Below are positions 28,261 to 36,548 of a stretch of 64,000 nt of DNA, piece by piece (position 1 is the first letter of the stretch; each line of letters begins with the position of its first letter). Both the position numbers and the translations under genes were made by a program. A model generated the notes under the pieces. It saw only the letters and a list, made by a program, of their open reading frames with translations. It made no database searches and was not told the origin of the DNA. This DNA is from MFD04716-140 sp963703125 (GTDB taxonomy: Bacteria > Bacteroidota > Bacteroidia > Flavobacteriales > Flavobacteriaceae), in the NCBI GenBank assembly GCA_963703125.1, contig OY969790.1, positions 2,604,001-2,668,000 on the forward strand, in the 5' to 3' direction.

Positions 28261-28579
28261 ATATGTTTAGATCATAGTTTTCCCCCAGCACGTTGTTTTG
28301 GGTTGTCTACTTTATTGATTAGGTAGCTATTCATACAAAGTGCTTTTTTTATGGGATAGCAGATACTACAGTGGTATCTACTTTCCATTTTAATAGTAAA
28401 GTAGCACTTCCAGATTTATCGATAGTATTATTTAAGATTTTTTAGGTAGGTAAAAGGCTTATCGTCAAAGGAATACCATTCGTCTACAGTAAATATCTAT
28501 CCATCCTAAACTTCTCATTTTAAAGTATAGATCATCGCAAATTTGCTTCAGAAATAAACTTAACCTAAAGTAAAAAAAG
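28261..28579. other. Intergenic region before the first GT4 gene
   Basis: About 320 AT-rich bases without a supported gene. It contains a weak LytTR-like pair at 28478-28508. Otherwise I see no terminator or structured RNA. Confidence 0.45.
28478..28508 (+). promoter_or_regulatory. Possible LytTR-type site upstream of GT4 gene
   Basis: attcgtctac at 28478 matches 9 of 10 bases of the first box upstream of the signalling operon; 21 bp further, atccatccta is a poorer copy. The spacing is as at the two other sites. It lies 72-102 bp before the start codon at 28580. Weaker than the others. Confidence 0.35.
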
Positions 28580-29818
28580 ATGAAACTAGCAATTGTTACA
28601 GCATTCCCACCGAGTAAAGTTACCTTGACCGAATACGGATATTATTTGGTAAAACATTTTCGATTACAGAAAGAAGTGACCGAAATTATTTTGATTACCG
28701 ATAAAACACCAGAAGAAAAAGATCTTAATTTTAATGAGGAAGGGTGTAAGATTACCGTGAAAGAATGCTGGAATTTTAATGACTATTCAAATATTTTTAA
28801 AATCAGCAAGGTTTTAACGGACTCAAAACCAGATGCCGTATTGTTCAATCTTCAATTTTTAAAATTCGGAGATAAAAAAATACCTGCAGCGTTAGGTTTG
28901 CTACTGCCTTTTGTTTGCAAATTCAAGGGAATTCCAACGATCTCTTTACTGCACAATATTTTAGAGCAAGTAGATTTGGATAATGCTGGTTTTACCTCGA
29001 ACAAGGTATTACAGAAAGTATATAATTTTATCGGTACCACGTTAACAAAATTTGTATTGGCATCAGATGTATTGGCGGTGACCATGAGCCAATATAAAAA
29101 TATACTTGACAAAAAATACAAAGCAAAGAATGTTGCCATAATTCCTCATGGCGCTTTTGACACGCCACCGGAGCCCGATTATACATTAAAACAAGGACCC
29201 AAACAAATCATGGCATTTGGCAAGTTTGGAACTTATAAAAGAGTAGAAGTTTTAATCGAAGCTGTAGAATTGATTAGAAAAAAAACGAATGAAAATCTTG
29301 AAATTGTTATTGCGGGTACAGATAGCCCTAATACACCGGGTTATTTACAGAACATAAAAGAAAAGTATGCACACGTAGAACAGTTACGTTTTACGGGGTA
29401 TGTGGCAGAAGAAGATGTACCCGTTATTTTTAATGAAAGTGCAATGGTCATTTTCCCCTATACTTCCACAACAGGCAGTTCTGGAGTTTTACACCAAGCG
29501 GGTAGTTACGGTAAAGCAGTGGTATTGCCAGATTTAGGAGATTTGAGTGTCTTGTTAAAAGAAGAAGGCTATAGAGGTGAATTTTTTGAACCTGAAAGAC
29601 CGGAATCTTTGGCAAAAGCTATCGAAAAGATATTACAGAATGACTCATATAGGGTCAACCTGGGTAAGGTTAATTATAGTGCGGCTTGTTCGCTACCCAT
29701 GTCAAAAATTACCCAAATGTATATCGATTATTTTGAAGTTATTAAAATGGTCAAGTCCAAAGGATTTAGTTTGGATGTGAATAAAATTGATAAGAAACTA
29801 CTAAGTCAAAGAGTTTAG
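28580..29818 (+). CDS. Family 4 glycosyltransferase (copy 1)
   Basis: A 412-aa cytoplasmic GT-B enzyme that probably adds a sugar from an NDP donor to the growing polysaccharide. The N-terminal domain starts MKLAIVTAFPPSKVTLTEYGYYL; the C-terminal domain has MAFGKFGTYKRVEVLIEAV, LEIVIAGTDSPNTPGY, RFTGYVAEEDVPVIF and the donor-site run PYTSTTGSSGVLHQAGSYG, the GT4 E-x7-E equivalent region. It is a very close paralogue of the protein at 32502-33731, with long identical runs. A strong terminator follows (29836-29868). Confidence 0.88.
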   Translation: MKLAIVTAFPPSKVTLTEYGYYLVKHFRLQKEVTEIILITDKTPEEKDLNFNEEGCKITVKECWNFNDYSNIFKISKVLTDSKPDAVLFNLQFLKFGDKKIPAALGLLLPFVCKFKGIPTISLLHNILEQVDLDNAGFTSNKVLQKVYNFIGTTLTKFVLASDVLAVTMSQYKNILDKKYKAKNVAIIPHGAFDTPPEPDYTLKQGPKQIMAFGKFGTYKRVEVLIEAVELIRKKTNENLEIVIAGTDSPNTPGYLQNIKEKYAHVEQLRFTGYVAEEDVPVIFNESAMVIFPYTSTTGSSGVLHQAGSYGKAVVLPDLGDLSVLLKEEGYRGEFFEPERPESLAKAIEKILQNDSYRVNLGKVNYSAACSLPMSKITQMYIDYFEVIKMVKSKGFSLDVNKIDKKLLSQRV

Positions 29819-29835
29819 GTTAGGTGAAGTGGAAA

Positions 29836-29868
29836 GGGAAGCGACCTGGTTAGTCGCTCCCTTTTTTT
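29836..29868 (+). terminator. Rho-independent terminator after GT4 copy 1
   Basis: gggaagcgac ... gtcgctccc forms a nine-pair stem with one bulged A and a 7-nt loop, followed by seven T residues, 18 bp after the stop codon. It separates this gene from the receiver-GT2 gene, which therefore needs its own promoter or read-through. Confidence 0.85.
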
Positions 29869-30021
29869 ACATCTGAACTATTAGCAATAATGATTTTGAA
29901 TCATTGAATTCAAACCCGATTTTAAAATCGGAAATCTTTTTCACAATTAAACACCTTAATTATAATATATATAAAATGCTTACGTTTTACGTAAGTTATA
30001 TCCTACTATAATTTTTTTACT

Positions 30022-31161
30022 ATGAAAATACTAACTATAGACGATCAGCAATTAATTCTCTTATCCGTAGAGAAACGTTTAATAGAACTAGGTTACACCG
30101 TCAAGACCGCGAATAGTGGTCAAAAAGGGATAGAATTGTTCAAGTCATTTGAACCTGACCTTGTTCTTGTAGATATCAATATGCCAGATATGTCTGGTTT
30201 GGATGTGGTAAAGCATATTAAAAAAGAGAGTCAGAGAAATACTCCTGTTCTCATAATGTCCGGTAATACAGAGGAAAATATTATCATGAACGGTTTTACG
30301 CTGGGTATCGATGATTACATGAAAAAACCGGTGAGTTTAGATGAAATGGCCGCTCGTATCAAAAGGCTTATCGGTGCTCCTGAAGTTTCGAACAGCTCTA
30401 AGGGTTCATTAGATGCCAGAATGTTGCAGAAGAATTGTGTAGGTGTAGTTATACCTTGCTATAATGAAGAAGAACGGTTATTGGGAAAAGAATTTAAGGA
30501 TTTCGCCCACAAAAACCTAGGCTACCATTTATGTTTTGTAAACGATGGTAGTACCGATAGAACTCTTGAAATTTTGAGGGAATTAGAAAAAGGAAGCGAG
30601 AGTAATATTAGCATTTATAATTGCGAAAAAAATGGCGGGAAGGCAGAAGCTGTTCGACAAGGTATGTTGCATTTAGCGCAGGATCCACAACTTGACTACA
30701 TTGGTTTCTTGGATGCCGATTTGTCGACCGATTTTAGGGATTTTGATGATTTAGTGGAAACCTTGGATACCTCCAATTTTAAGATTGTTAGTGGTTCTAG
30801 AATGAGCCGCATGGGTGCTGATATTACCAAGGAATCTGCACGTAAATTGATTAGTATGTCCATCAATCTTATTATCAGGACCATCTTAAAAATGCCTTTT
30901 AACGATACGCAATGTGGTGCCAAAGTGATGGATAAATCATTGATTCCGCTACTTTTTAATAAACCGTTTATCACCAAATGGTTGTTCGATGTTGAAATGT
31001 TCATGAGAATGCGCAAATATTATGGTAAAACGAAAGCCAAAGAATTGATTTGCGAACAGCCACTTAAAAGATGGATACATGCAGATGGTTCCAAGTTGTC
31101 CATGAAAGACTCCGTGAAAATTGTTGGCCAATTGGCCAAGATAGCAATTTCATATCGCTAG
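30022..31161 (+). CDS. Response-regulator receiver fused to GT2 glycosyltransferase
   Basis: A 379-aa two-domain protein. Residues 1-118 are a complete receiver: Asp7-Asp8, phospho-acceptor Asp51 in VLVDINMPDMSG, Ser80, Lys102 in KKPVS. Residues about 130-375 are a soluble GT2 of the dolichyl-phosphate-sugar-synthase type: VVIPCYNEEERL, CFVNDGSTDRTLEIL, GGKAEAVRQGM, the metal-binding GFLDADLST, and the NDTQCGAKVMDKS motif. No membrane segment is present. All catalytic and phosphorylation residues look intact, so glycosyl transfer may be directly controlled by phosphorylation from the adjacent kinases. This is an unusual fusion; direct control of the enzyme is inference. Confidence 0.88.
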   Translation: MKILTIDDQQLILLSVEKRLIELGYTVKTANSGQKGIELFKSFEPDLVLVDINMPDMSGLDVVKHIKKESQRNTPVLIMSGNTEENIIMNGFTLGIDDYMKKPVSLDEMAARIKRLIGAPEVSNSSKGSLDARMLQKNCVGVVIPCYNEEERLLGKEFKDFAHKNLGYHLCFVNDGSTDRTLEILRELEKGSESNISIYNCEKNGGKAEAVRQGMLHLAQDPQLDYIGFLDADLSTDFRDFDDLVETLDTSNFKIVSGSRMSRMGADITKESARKLISMSINLIIRTILKMPFNDTQCGAKVMDKSLIPLLFNKPFITKWLFDVEMFMRMRKYYGKTKAKELICEQPLKRWIHADGSKLSMKDSVKIVGQLAKIAISYR

Positions 31162-31195
31162 AACTATTTAAATAATCCCCTAAGTAAACTTTAAG

Positions 31196-32476
31196 ATGAC
31201 TGCAATACAATTAGCCGTTAAAAGAATTTCGCCTCAACAATTATTCATGGGGAGTGCCTTTTTGGTAAATGGCGGCAATTATCTTTACAATTTGTTGTTG
31301 GGTAGAATGTTAGGCCCTGAAGCCTTTGCAGATGCTGCCCTTCTGGTGACTTTATTGCTCGTATTATCCTTTATTGGGATGACCTTTCAATTGGCGACCA
31401 CAAAATTTGCCGTTCTTTTTGACGAAGAACGATGGACCAATTTTAAGAATACGATGTATCGTTATGCGTTAGTTTTTGGATTGGTTACCGGTACTTTAAT
31501 CTTGTTTGGCGCTAATTACTTACAGGTCCTTTTTCGTACGGAGAATCACTGGATGTTCGTGGTATTTGCCATTTTCATGCCACTTTACTTTGTAATGAGT
31601 GTAAACCGAGGCAGGTTTCAAGGAAGGCAGGAGTTCGGAAAATTGGCCACTACCTACCAAACCGAAATGTGGAGCAGATTGTTGCTCACCTTTATATTCC
31701 TTTGGATATTACCTTTTCAATCTGCCATTTTAATCGCATTGGGCATTGGCGTTTCCTTTGTCTTTGGACTCATTCCTTCTGATCTGAAAGAAGTGAATAT
31801 TCTATCGAAGGCAAAAATGGATAAGGTCGATTTTAAGCAAGTATGGATATTTATAGGACTTACCGCTGGTTATGAATTAACCCAAATTATCATAAACAAT
31901 AGTGATATTCTTCTGGTAAAACATTATTTCAATGATACCGATGCCGGACTTTATTCTTCCCTAGCACTTATTGGTAGGGTAGTCTACTTTGTGGCTTGGA
32001 TGTTCGTTATGCTGTTAATGCCTACCGTAATTCAAAAACGAAAGGATGGCGAGGCCACTGCGCCCGTACTTTTTAAATATGTTTTGTTTATTGGAATATT
32101 GTCTGCATGTATCGTAGGTGTTTGTTTTTTAATGCCAGAATTCATCATTCAGGTAATGTTCGGTGATGCATATTTATCTGTTGCCGGTTTACTTTGGCAG
32201 TATGCTTTGGCAACTTCCTTGTTCGCCATATCCAACATATTCGCCTATTATTTTTTATCACTTGACCATTACGCTCCGGTTATTCTATCAGGTATTTTGG
32301 GATTGTCCCAGGTGCTTTTAATTGTGTTCTTCCACGATAGTCTTGCCGCTGTAGTACAGGTTCAAATTTTGGCAATGATTCTATTATTGGTAGCCCAACT
32401 GGTTTTCTTTTTTATCAAGAATAAAAAAGTTAGAATAGAGAAAAATACCAACCAATTAACCACCAGTTTGGATTAA
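31196..32476 (+). CDS. Oligosaccharide flippase (Wzx/PST family)
   Basis: A 426-aa protein with about 12 membrane segments, resembling polysaccharide translocases of the MOP/PST family: the start has FLVNGGNYLYNLLLGRMLGPEAFADAALL, typical of flippases, then FQLATTKFAV and RGRFQGRQEF. It probably moves lipid-linked repeat units or chains to the periplasmic side. It is 34 bp after the receiver-GT2 gene and 25 bp before the second GT4 gene, so these three form an operon. PelG is a possible functional analogue given the TPR/barrel exporter and GT4 genes, but I cannot claim a Pel system. Confidence 0.88.
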   Translation: MTAIQLAVKRISPQQLFMGSAFLVNGGNYLYNLLLGRMLGPEAFADAALLVTLLLVLSFIGMTFQLATTKFAVLFDEERWTNFKNTMYRYALVFGLVTGTLILFGANYLQVLFRTENHWMFVVFAIFMPLYFVMSVNRGRFQGRQEFGKLATTYQTEMWSRLLLTFIFLWILPFQSAILIALGIGVSFVFGLIPSDLKEVNILSKAKMDKVDFKQVWIFIGLTAGYELTQIIINNSDILLVKHYFNDTDAGLYSSLALIGRVVYFVAWMFVMLLMPTVIQKRKDGEATAPVLFKYVLFIGILSACIVGVCFLMPEFIIQVMFGDAYLSVAGLLWQYALATSLFAISNIFAYYFLSLDHYAPVILSGILGLSQVLLIVFFHDSLAAVVQVQILAMILLLVAQLVFFFIKNKKVRIEKNTNQLTTSLD

Positions 32477-32501
32477 AAGCTAAACTAAAATTATAAACAT
32501 T

Positions 32502-33731
32502 ATGAGATTAGCAATTGTTACCGCCTACCCGCCAAGTAAAGTTACTTTAGTAGAGTACGGTTATTATTTAGTGAAACATTTTAGATTGCAGGAGCGCGTA
32601 ACGGAATTGATCTTGATTACCGACCGTACCGAAGCTTCCAAAGATCTTGATTTTGAAGAAGAAGGGTGTAAGATTACCATAGAAGAATGTTGGAGTTTCA
32701 ATAGTTACAACAATATATTGAGTATAAACAAAGCGCTATCTAAAACCAAACCGGATGCCGTGCTGTTCAATCTCCAATTTTTAAAATTTGGGGATAAAAA
32801 AGTACCCGCTGCTTTAGGGTTGTTGCTGCCTTATGTTTGCAAACTGAAAGGTATACCAACAATTTCCCTGCTACACAATATTCTAGAGAAAGTAGATTTG
32901 GACAATGCCGGTTTTACCAAAAATCCTATCCTACAAAAAATATACAATCTCATCGGAACCACGTTGACACGTTTTGTTTTGGCTTCTGATGTACTTGCGG
33001 TTACCATTAGTAAATATGTCACCATATTAGAAGATAAGTACAAAGTAAGAAACGTTGCCCTTGTTCCCCATGGTTCTTTTGAAACGCCACCAGAGCCTTC
33101 TTATATTTTACCTAAAGGACCAAAACAAGTGATGGCCTTTGGAAAATTTGGAACGTATAAAAAAATAGAGATCCTTATTGAGGCGGTAGAATTGATTCGC
33201 GCTAGAAGTACTGAGGATATTGAAATTGTCATTGCAGGAACAGATAGTCCCAATACACCTGGATATTTAGATTCCATAAAAGAAAAATACAGTCATGTTC
33301 AACAAATTAGGTTTACAGGTTATGTGGCCGAACAAGATGTGCCCAAGCTTTTTGGTGAAAGTGCTGTTACTGTTTTTCCTTATACCTCTACAACAGGAAG
33401 TTCTGGGGTGCTACACCAAGCGGGTAGTTATGGTAACGCTGTTGTATTACCAGATTTAGGTGATTTGAGCACACTGGTAAAGGAAGAAGGATATGTAGGC
33501 GAATTTTTTGATGCCTATGATGCATCCTCCTTGGCCAATGCCATAGAAAGAATATTGGTGAACGATGCGCATAGGATAGAAATAGGTAAAACTAATTTCA
33601 AAGCCGCCTGTTCATTGCCGATGTCTGAAATAACGAAGATGTATCTTGATTACTTTGAGGCCATAAAGAAGTCAAAGGAACAAGGGTTCAATTTAGATGT
33701 TTCCAATAAAAGTTCAGAATTGGTACACTAA
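32502..33731 (+). CDS. Family 4 glycosyltransferase (copy 2)
   Basis: A 409-aa paralogue of the GT4 at 28580-29818, sharing nearly the whole motif series (AIVTAYPPSKVTL, FNLQFLKFGDKK, IVIAGTDSPNTPGYL, FPYTSTTGSSGVLHQAGSYG). The two differ mostly by conservative changes, pointing to a relatively recent duplication followed by specialisation. It probably acts on the same glycan, perhaps for a second linkage. It is the last gene of the receiver-GT2/flippase operon and ends in a shared convergent terminator. Confidence 0.88.
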   Translation: MRLAIVTAYPPSKVTLVEYGYYLVKHFRLQERVTELILITDRTEASKDLDFEEEGCKITIEECWSFNSYNNILSINKALSKTKPDAVLFNLQFLKFGDKKVPAALGLLLPYVCKLKGIPTISLLHNILEKVDLDNAGFTKNPILQKIYNLIGTTLTRFVLASDVLAVTISKYVTILEDKYKVRNVALVPHGSFETPPEPSYILPKGPKQVMAFGKFGTYKKIEILIEAVELIRARSTEDIEIVIAGTDSPNTPGYLDSIKEKYSHVQQIRFTGYVAEQDVPKLFGESAVTVFPYTSTTGSSGVLHQAGSYGNAVVLPDLGDLSTLVKEEGYVGEFFDAYDASSLANAIERILVNDAHRIEIGKTNFKAACSLPMSEITKMYLDYFEAIKKSKEQGFNLDVSNKSSELVH

Positions 33732-33751
33732 AAATTATTTTATAAATGTTT

Positions 33752-33785
33752 AAAAAGGAGTCTGCTTAATAGGGACTTCTTTTTT
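33752..33785. terminator. Bidirectional terminator between convergent genes
   Basis: aaaaaggagtc and gacttcttttt pair over 11 positions (one G-T), with an A-run on the left and T-run on the right, so it can end both the GT4 transcript and the oppositely oriented hydrolase operon. It overlaps the last bases of the hydrolase stop codon. Confidence 0.75.
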
Positions 33786-35310
33786 ATTCTACGATAATTT
33801 CAAAAACTGGTTTCTTTTTGCCTTCTGTGTTAATCAAGCCGAAGTAACGCTGAGGATTTTTACGCCACGGTAATCTACCCACTACACTGTTGGGTACTTC
33901 ATCAAAATCATAAAGTGTCCATAAAACAAAGGGAATACGTTCCGCATTTAATGTAGCCTGCATTTCAGTATAATATTGAGTCTGGTCTTCAAGTGAACCT
34001 AAATATCCATTCCACAGACCATCATAAGAGGAATAGCCATACTCCTGTAAGACGATGGGTTTGTTGACCACTTTATTTTTTAGTTTTTTATAGGCCGTTA
34101 AAAAATCAACTGGTTTCCGATAATAATGGAAAGAAACAAAATCAATTTCATCAGATAAATTCTCTGCAGCTTCAGGAGTAGACCAACCAATGGTTATGGG
34201 AGTTTCAGCATCCCATTTTTGTATTTCAGTAATCATTTGAGACAGCCAAGCCAGAACATTTTCTTTTCCCCTTGTTTCAAAATCAAGGTCGGGCTCATTT
34301 TTAATATCCCAGGCGATTAGCGCTTGGTGGTCTTTAAATTCATCAACTATAAATTGGGCATGTCTATGGGTCAAGGTCCAATCTGGTATGGAATAATCAC
34401 CGTAAAAATCGAACAAGGTTAGAATCACATCCAAATTAGCGGCCGAGGCAATGTCCATTACTTTCTGCAGTTTTTCTATTTTTTCATTTTCAATATCCGC
34501 TTGACCGAAATCTTCATACGGTACAAAAATCCGTACGGTATTAAGTCCCATTTCATTGATTATTTTAAAGTCGGATGAAATAATGCTGTCATTGAATTTT
34601 TTGCCATACATGTCCCAAGGGGAATCCTTAGGGTAATAGTTGATGCCCTTTATATTTGAAATTTTACGGTTTAGTTCTGAAATTAGGGTTTGATTGTTCG
34701 CAATTGGTATGGAATCATTTTCTATCTCCACCATATGACGGATGCGCCAAAAACCATCCTCCAATAGCATCATTACTTTATAGCTACGTTCAAATGCCTT
34801 TCTTAGAATAGCTTTCTCTCCATAAAAAAATTCTTCATATCCTTTTACGTTTTTATCGGTGAACGTGATGATTTTTCCATCCGCACTATAAAAATCCAAT
34901 TGGGGGTGATGCTCTAGGGTAGTGGTTTTTATGGAGTTGTTGTTTTCTTTATTAAAATCGAGAATCCGAAATAACTTCACCCTTGCACTATCGGTATAAT
35001 AATCGGCTACACCATAATGATTATTGGTGCTTAGGGCATCGTTTTTAACGAACCAAGATTTTAAATAATCCCGCTCTATTTCTCCCAAGGTTTGTTTTTC
35101 CATAGGTCGTCCTTCATTTTCAAAAGGATACCATGTGACTTCAGGTCTGTAGCTTGAAGAAAGTTTGGCGGGCAAATGAAGCATAGTACTGCGATCTGCA
35201 CCGGTATTTAAATAGGAGAAGATTGAACTTATGCCATAGATGACCAGAGCGTTGAGTACGACAAAGGTGATGATTAAGAAAATTCGATAAAGCGTTCTAT
35301 TCGTTTTCAT
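33784..35310 (-). CDS. Membrane-anchored clan GH-A-like glycoside hydrolase
   Basis: 508 aa. An N-terminal anchor (IFLIITFVVLNALVIYGISSIF, about 10-31) is followed by a ~140-residue NTF2/SnoaL-like region (GEIERDYLKSWFV...YKVMMLLEDGFWRIRHMVE) and then a (beta/alpha)8 hydrolase domain (about 200-508). The acid/base Glu is likely in AWDIKNEPDLDF (near 340) and the nucleophile in VLQEYGYSS (near 418), consistent with a GH5-like family. It probably trims or remodels the polysaccharide in the periplasm, as PelA/PslG-type hydrolases do. Its start overlaps the upstream gene stop by 4 bp (translational coupling). Exact GH family and substrate are unknown. Confidence 0.8.
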   Translation of the reverse strand: MKTNRTLYRIFLIITFVVLNALVIYGISSIFSYLNTGADRSTMLHLPAKLSSSYRPEVTWYPFENEGRPMEKQTLGEIERDYLKSWFVKNDALSTNNHYGVADYYTDSARVKLFRILDFNKENNNSIKTTTLEHHPQLDFYSADGKIITFTDKNVKGYEEFFYGEKAILRKAFERSYKVMMLLEDGFWRIRHMVEIENDSIPIANNQTLISELNRKISNIKGINYYPKDSPWDMYGKKFNDSIISSDFKIINEMGLNTVRIFVPYEDFGQADIENEKIEKLQKVMDIASAANLDVILTLFDFYGDYSIPDWTLTHRHAQFIVDEFKDHQALIAWDIKNEPDLDFETRGKENVLAWLSQMITEIQKWDAETPITIGWSTPEAAENLSDEIDFVSFHYYRKPVDFLTAYKKLKNKVVNKPIVLQEYGYSSYDGLWNGYLGSLEDQTQYYTEMQATLNAERIPFVLWTLYDFDEVPNSVVGRLPWRKNPQRYFGLINTEGKKKPVFEIIVE

Positions 35311-36548
35311 GGTATGGTTATGATCATTTTTTTTGATAAACCTGCAACATTAATTTCTATGCTATAATTTCCAGGTTCAAAATACTCCCGAGTCAGCTTA
35401 AAATTACCTTGTCCTAATCTTGATGTTGTACGGTCTTCAAGAATCAAAGAATTTTTTGCATCAAAAACCTTTATTTCGATAGGAATACCATCTGGTGCGG
35501 TTTGTTCCATAAAGCTTTTAATTTCTTGCACTTCTACAGTACTGGACTCTTTATTGAAATTGGTATGATAATCTTTGATCGCAACCCTAAAGGACAAATG
35601 TATGATAGAGCTTTCTGCCGTACCGGTGACATAGGCTTTTACCTCCCAATCATCTGGTTTGTACGGATGTAAAAATCTGGCTTTTGCGATTCCGTTCAAT
35701 GTTGTTCCCACTGCTGTGAGTTGTATTCCTTCGGAATTTGTGGCGACAAACGAAACTAGTGTACCGTCACTGACAATGTTCCCGAATTCATCTTTTATGC
35801 TATCGGTGGAAAACAAAATAACCTGATTACCATCTGCATAATCGTGGTTTCTTTCAAATGAAATATTAAAATCTATGGCATTCGCCGCATAGACCACCGT
35901 TGTAAATTCTTTGGAGGTACTTTCCCTACAGGTGGCCATAACAAGAATTCTACCTGATTTTAAGGGCGAATAAATATTCTGCCACCCTACCATATTCTTT
36001 AAGATTACGGGTGTTGAAATTATGTCATTACCAAATTGATAGATACTTGCCATTGTGGTACCTTCGGGTAGAGGATTGTCGAATTCATCTGTAGGAGCGA
36101 TTACGTGCATGGCATAGTCCCTTTTACCCGCGGTAATACTTCTTGGTCCTAAATAACTTTCTATGGAAACAGCTTCAGTTTTGGTAGGGAATATTTTCAA
36201 TGAGCCTTCTAATTTTTTCTCATCATCAGAAATTAGGCTCCAATGGCATAATCCAGTTTTTCTAGAAATGAAATCCGGTACGGTAAACGTTATGGTGGAG
36301 TTTTGTATACTAGGTTTTAGTGCGATGGCTCCATATGCATTTTCAAGAATCATTTTAATTCCGGTGCTATCCACAGTTTTAAATTTTAACTCAATCTTTT
36401 CATCTGCATAGAAATTAGTTTTATGTGGGATAGCTGAAATCTCAGATGAGCTAAGAATAGCTGTCTCCTGTTTTTTGGAACAAGCCACAAAAAATAGTAA
36501 GATTAAAAGTATGTAAGGGTATTTATGCATACTATTTTGGGTTTCCAA
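35307..36548 (-). CDS. Ig-like repeat lipoprotein
   Basis: 413 aa with a lipoprotein signal (ILLILLFFVACSKK, Cys near 23). The remainder is all-beta and looks like three to four Ig/invasin-type domains (KTNFYADEKIELKFKT; GPRSITAGKRDYAMHVIAP; DGNQVILFSTDSIKDEFGN with the D-x-x-G-N motif common in Big_1 domains; IPIEIKVFDAKNSLILEDRT). There is no obvious catalytic motif, so it is probably a structural or glycan-binding component at the membrane or surface. It sits between the GT-C-like gene (17-bp overlap) and the hydrolase gene (4-bp overlap), so the three proteins are made together and likely work as one unit. Confidence 0.72.
   Translation of the reverse strand: METQNSMHKYPYILLILLFFVACSKKQETAILSSSEISAIPHKTNFYADEKIELKFKTVDSTGIKMILENAYGAIALKPSIQNSTITFTVPDFISRKTGLCHWSLISDDEKKLEGSLKIFPTKTEAVSIESYLGPRSITAGKRDYAMHVIAPTDEFDNPLPEGTTMASIYQFGNDIISTPVILKNMVGWQNIYSPLKSGRILVMATCRESTSKEFTTVVYAANAIDFNISFERNHDYADGNQVILFSTDSIKDEFGNIVSDGTLVSFVATNSEGIQLTAVGTTLNGIAKARFLHPYKPDDWEVKAYVTGTAESSIIHLSFRVAIKDYHTNFNKESSTVEVQEIKSFMEQTAPDGIPIEIKVFDAKNSLILEDRTTSRLGQGNFKLTREYFEPGNYSIEINVAGLSKKMIITIP

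Noticed and set aside
25658..33731. A complete Pel or Pga operon
   Set aside because: TPR/barrel exporter, GT4 and flippase are reminiscent, but PelD/PelE, PelA deacetylase, PgaB and PgaC equivalents are missing, so only a functional analogy is justified.
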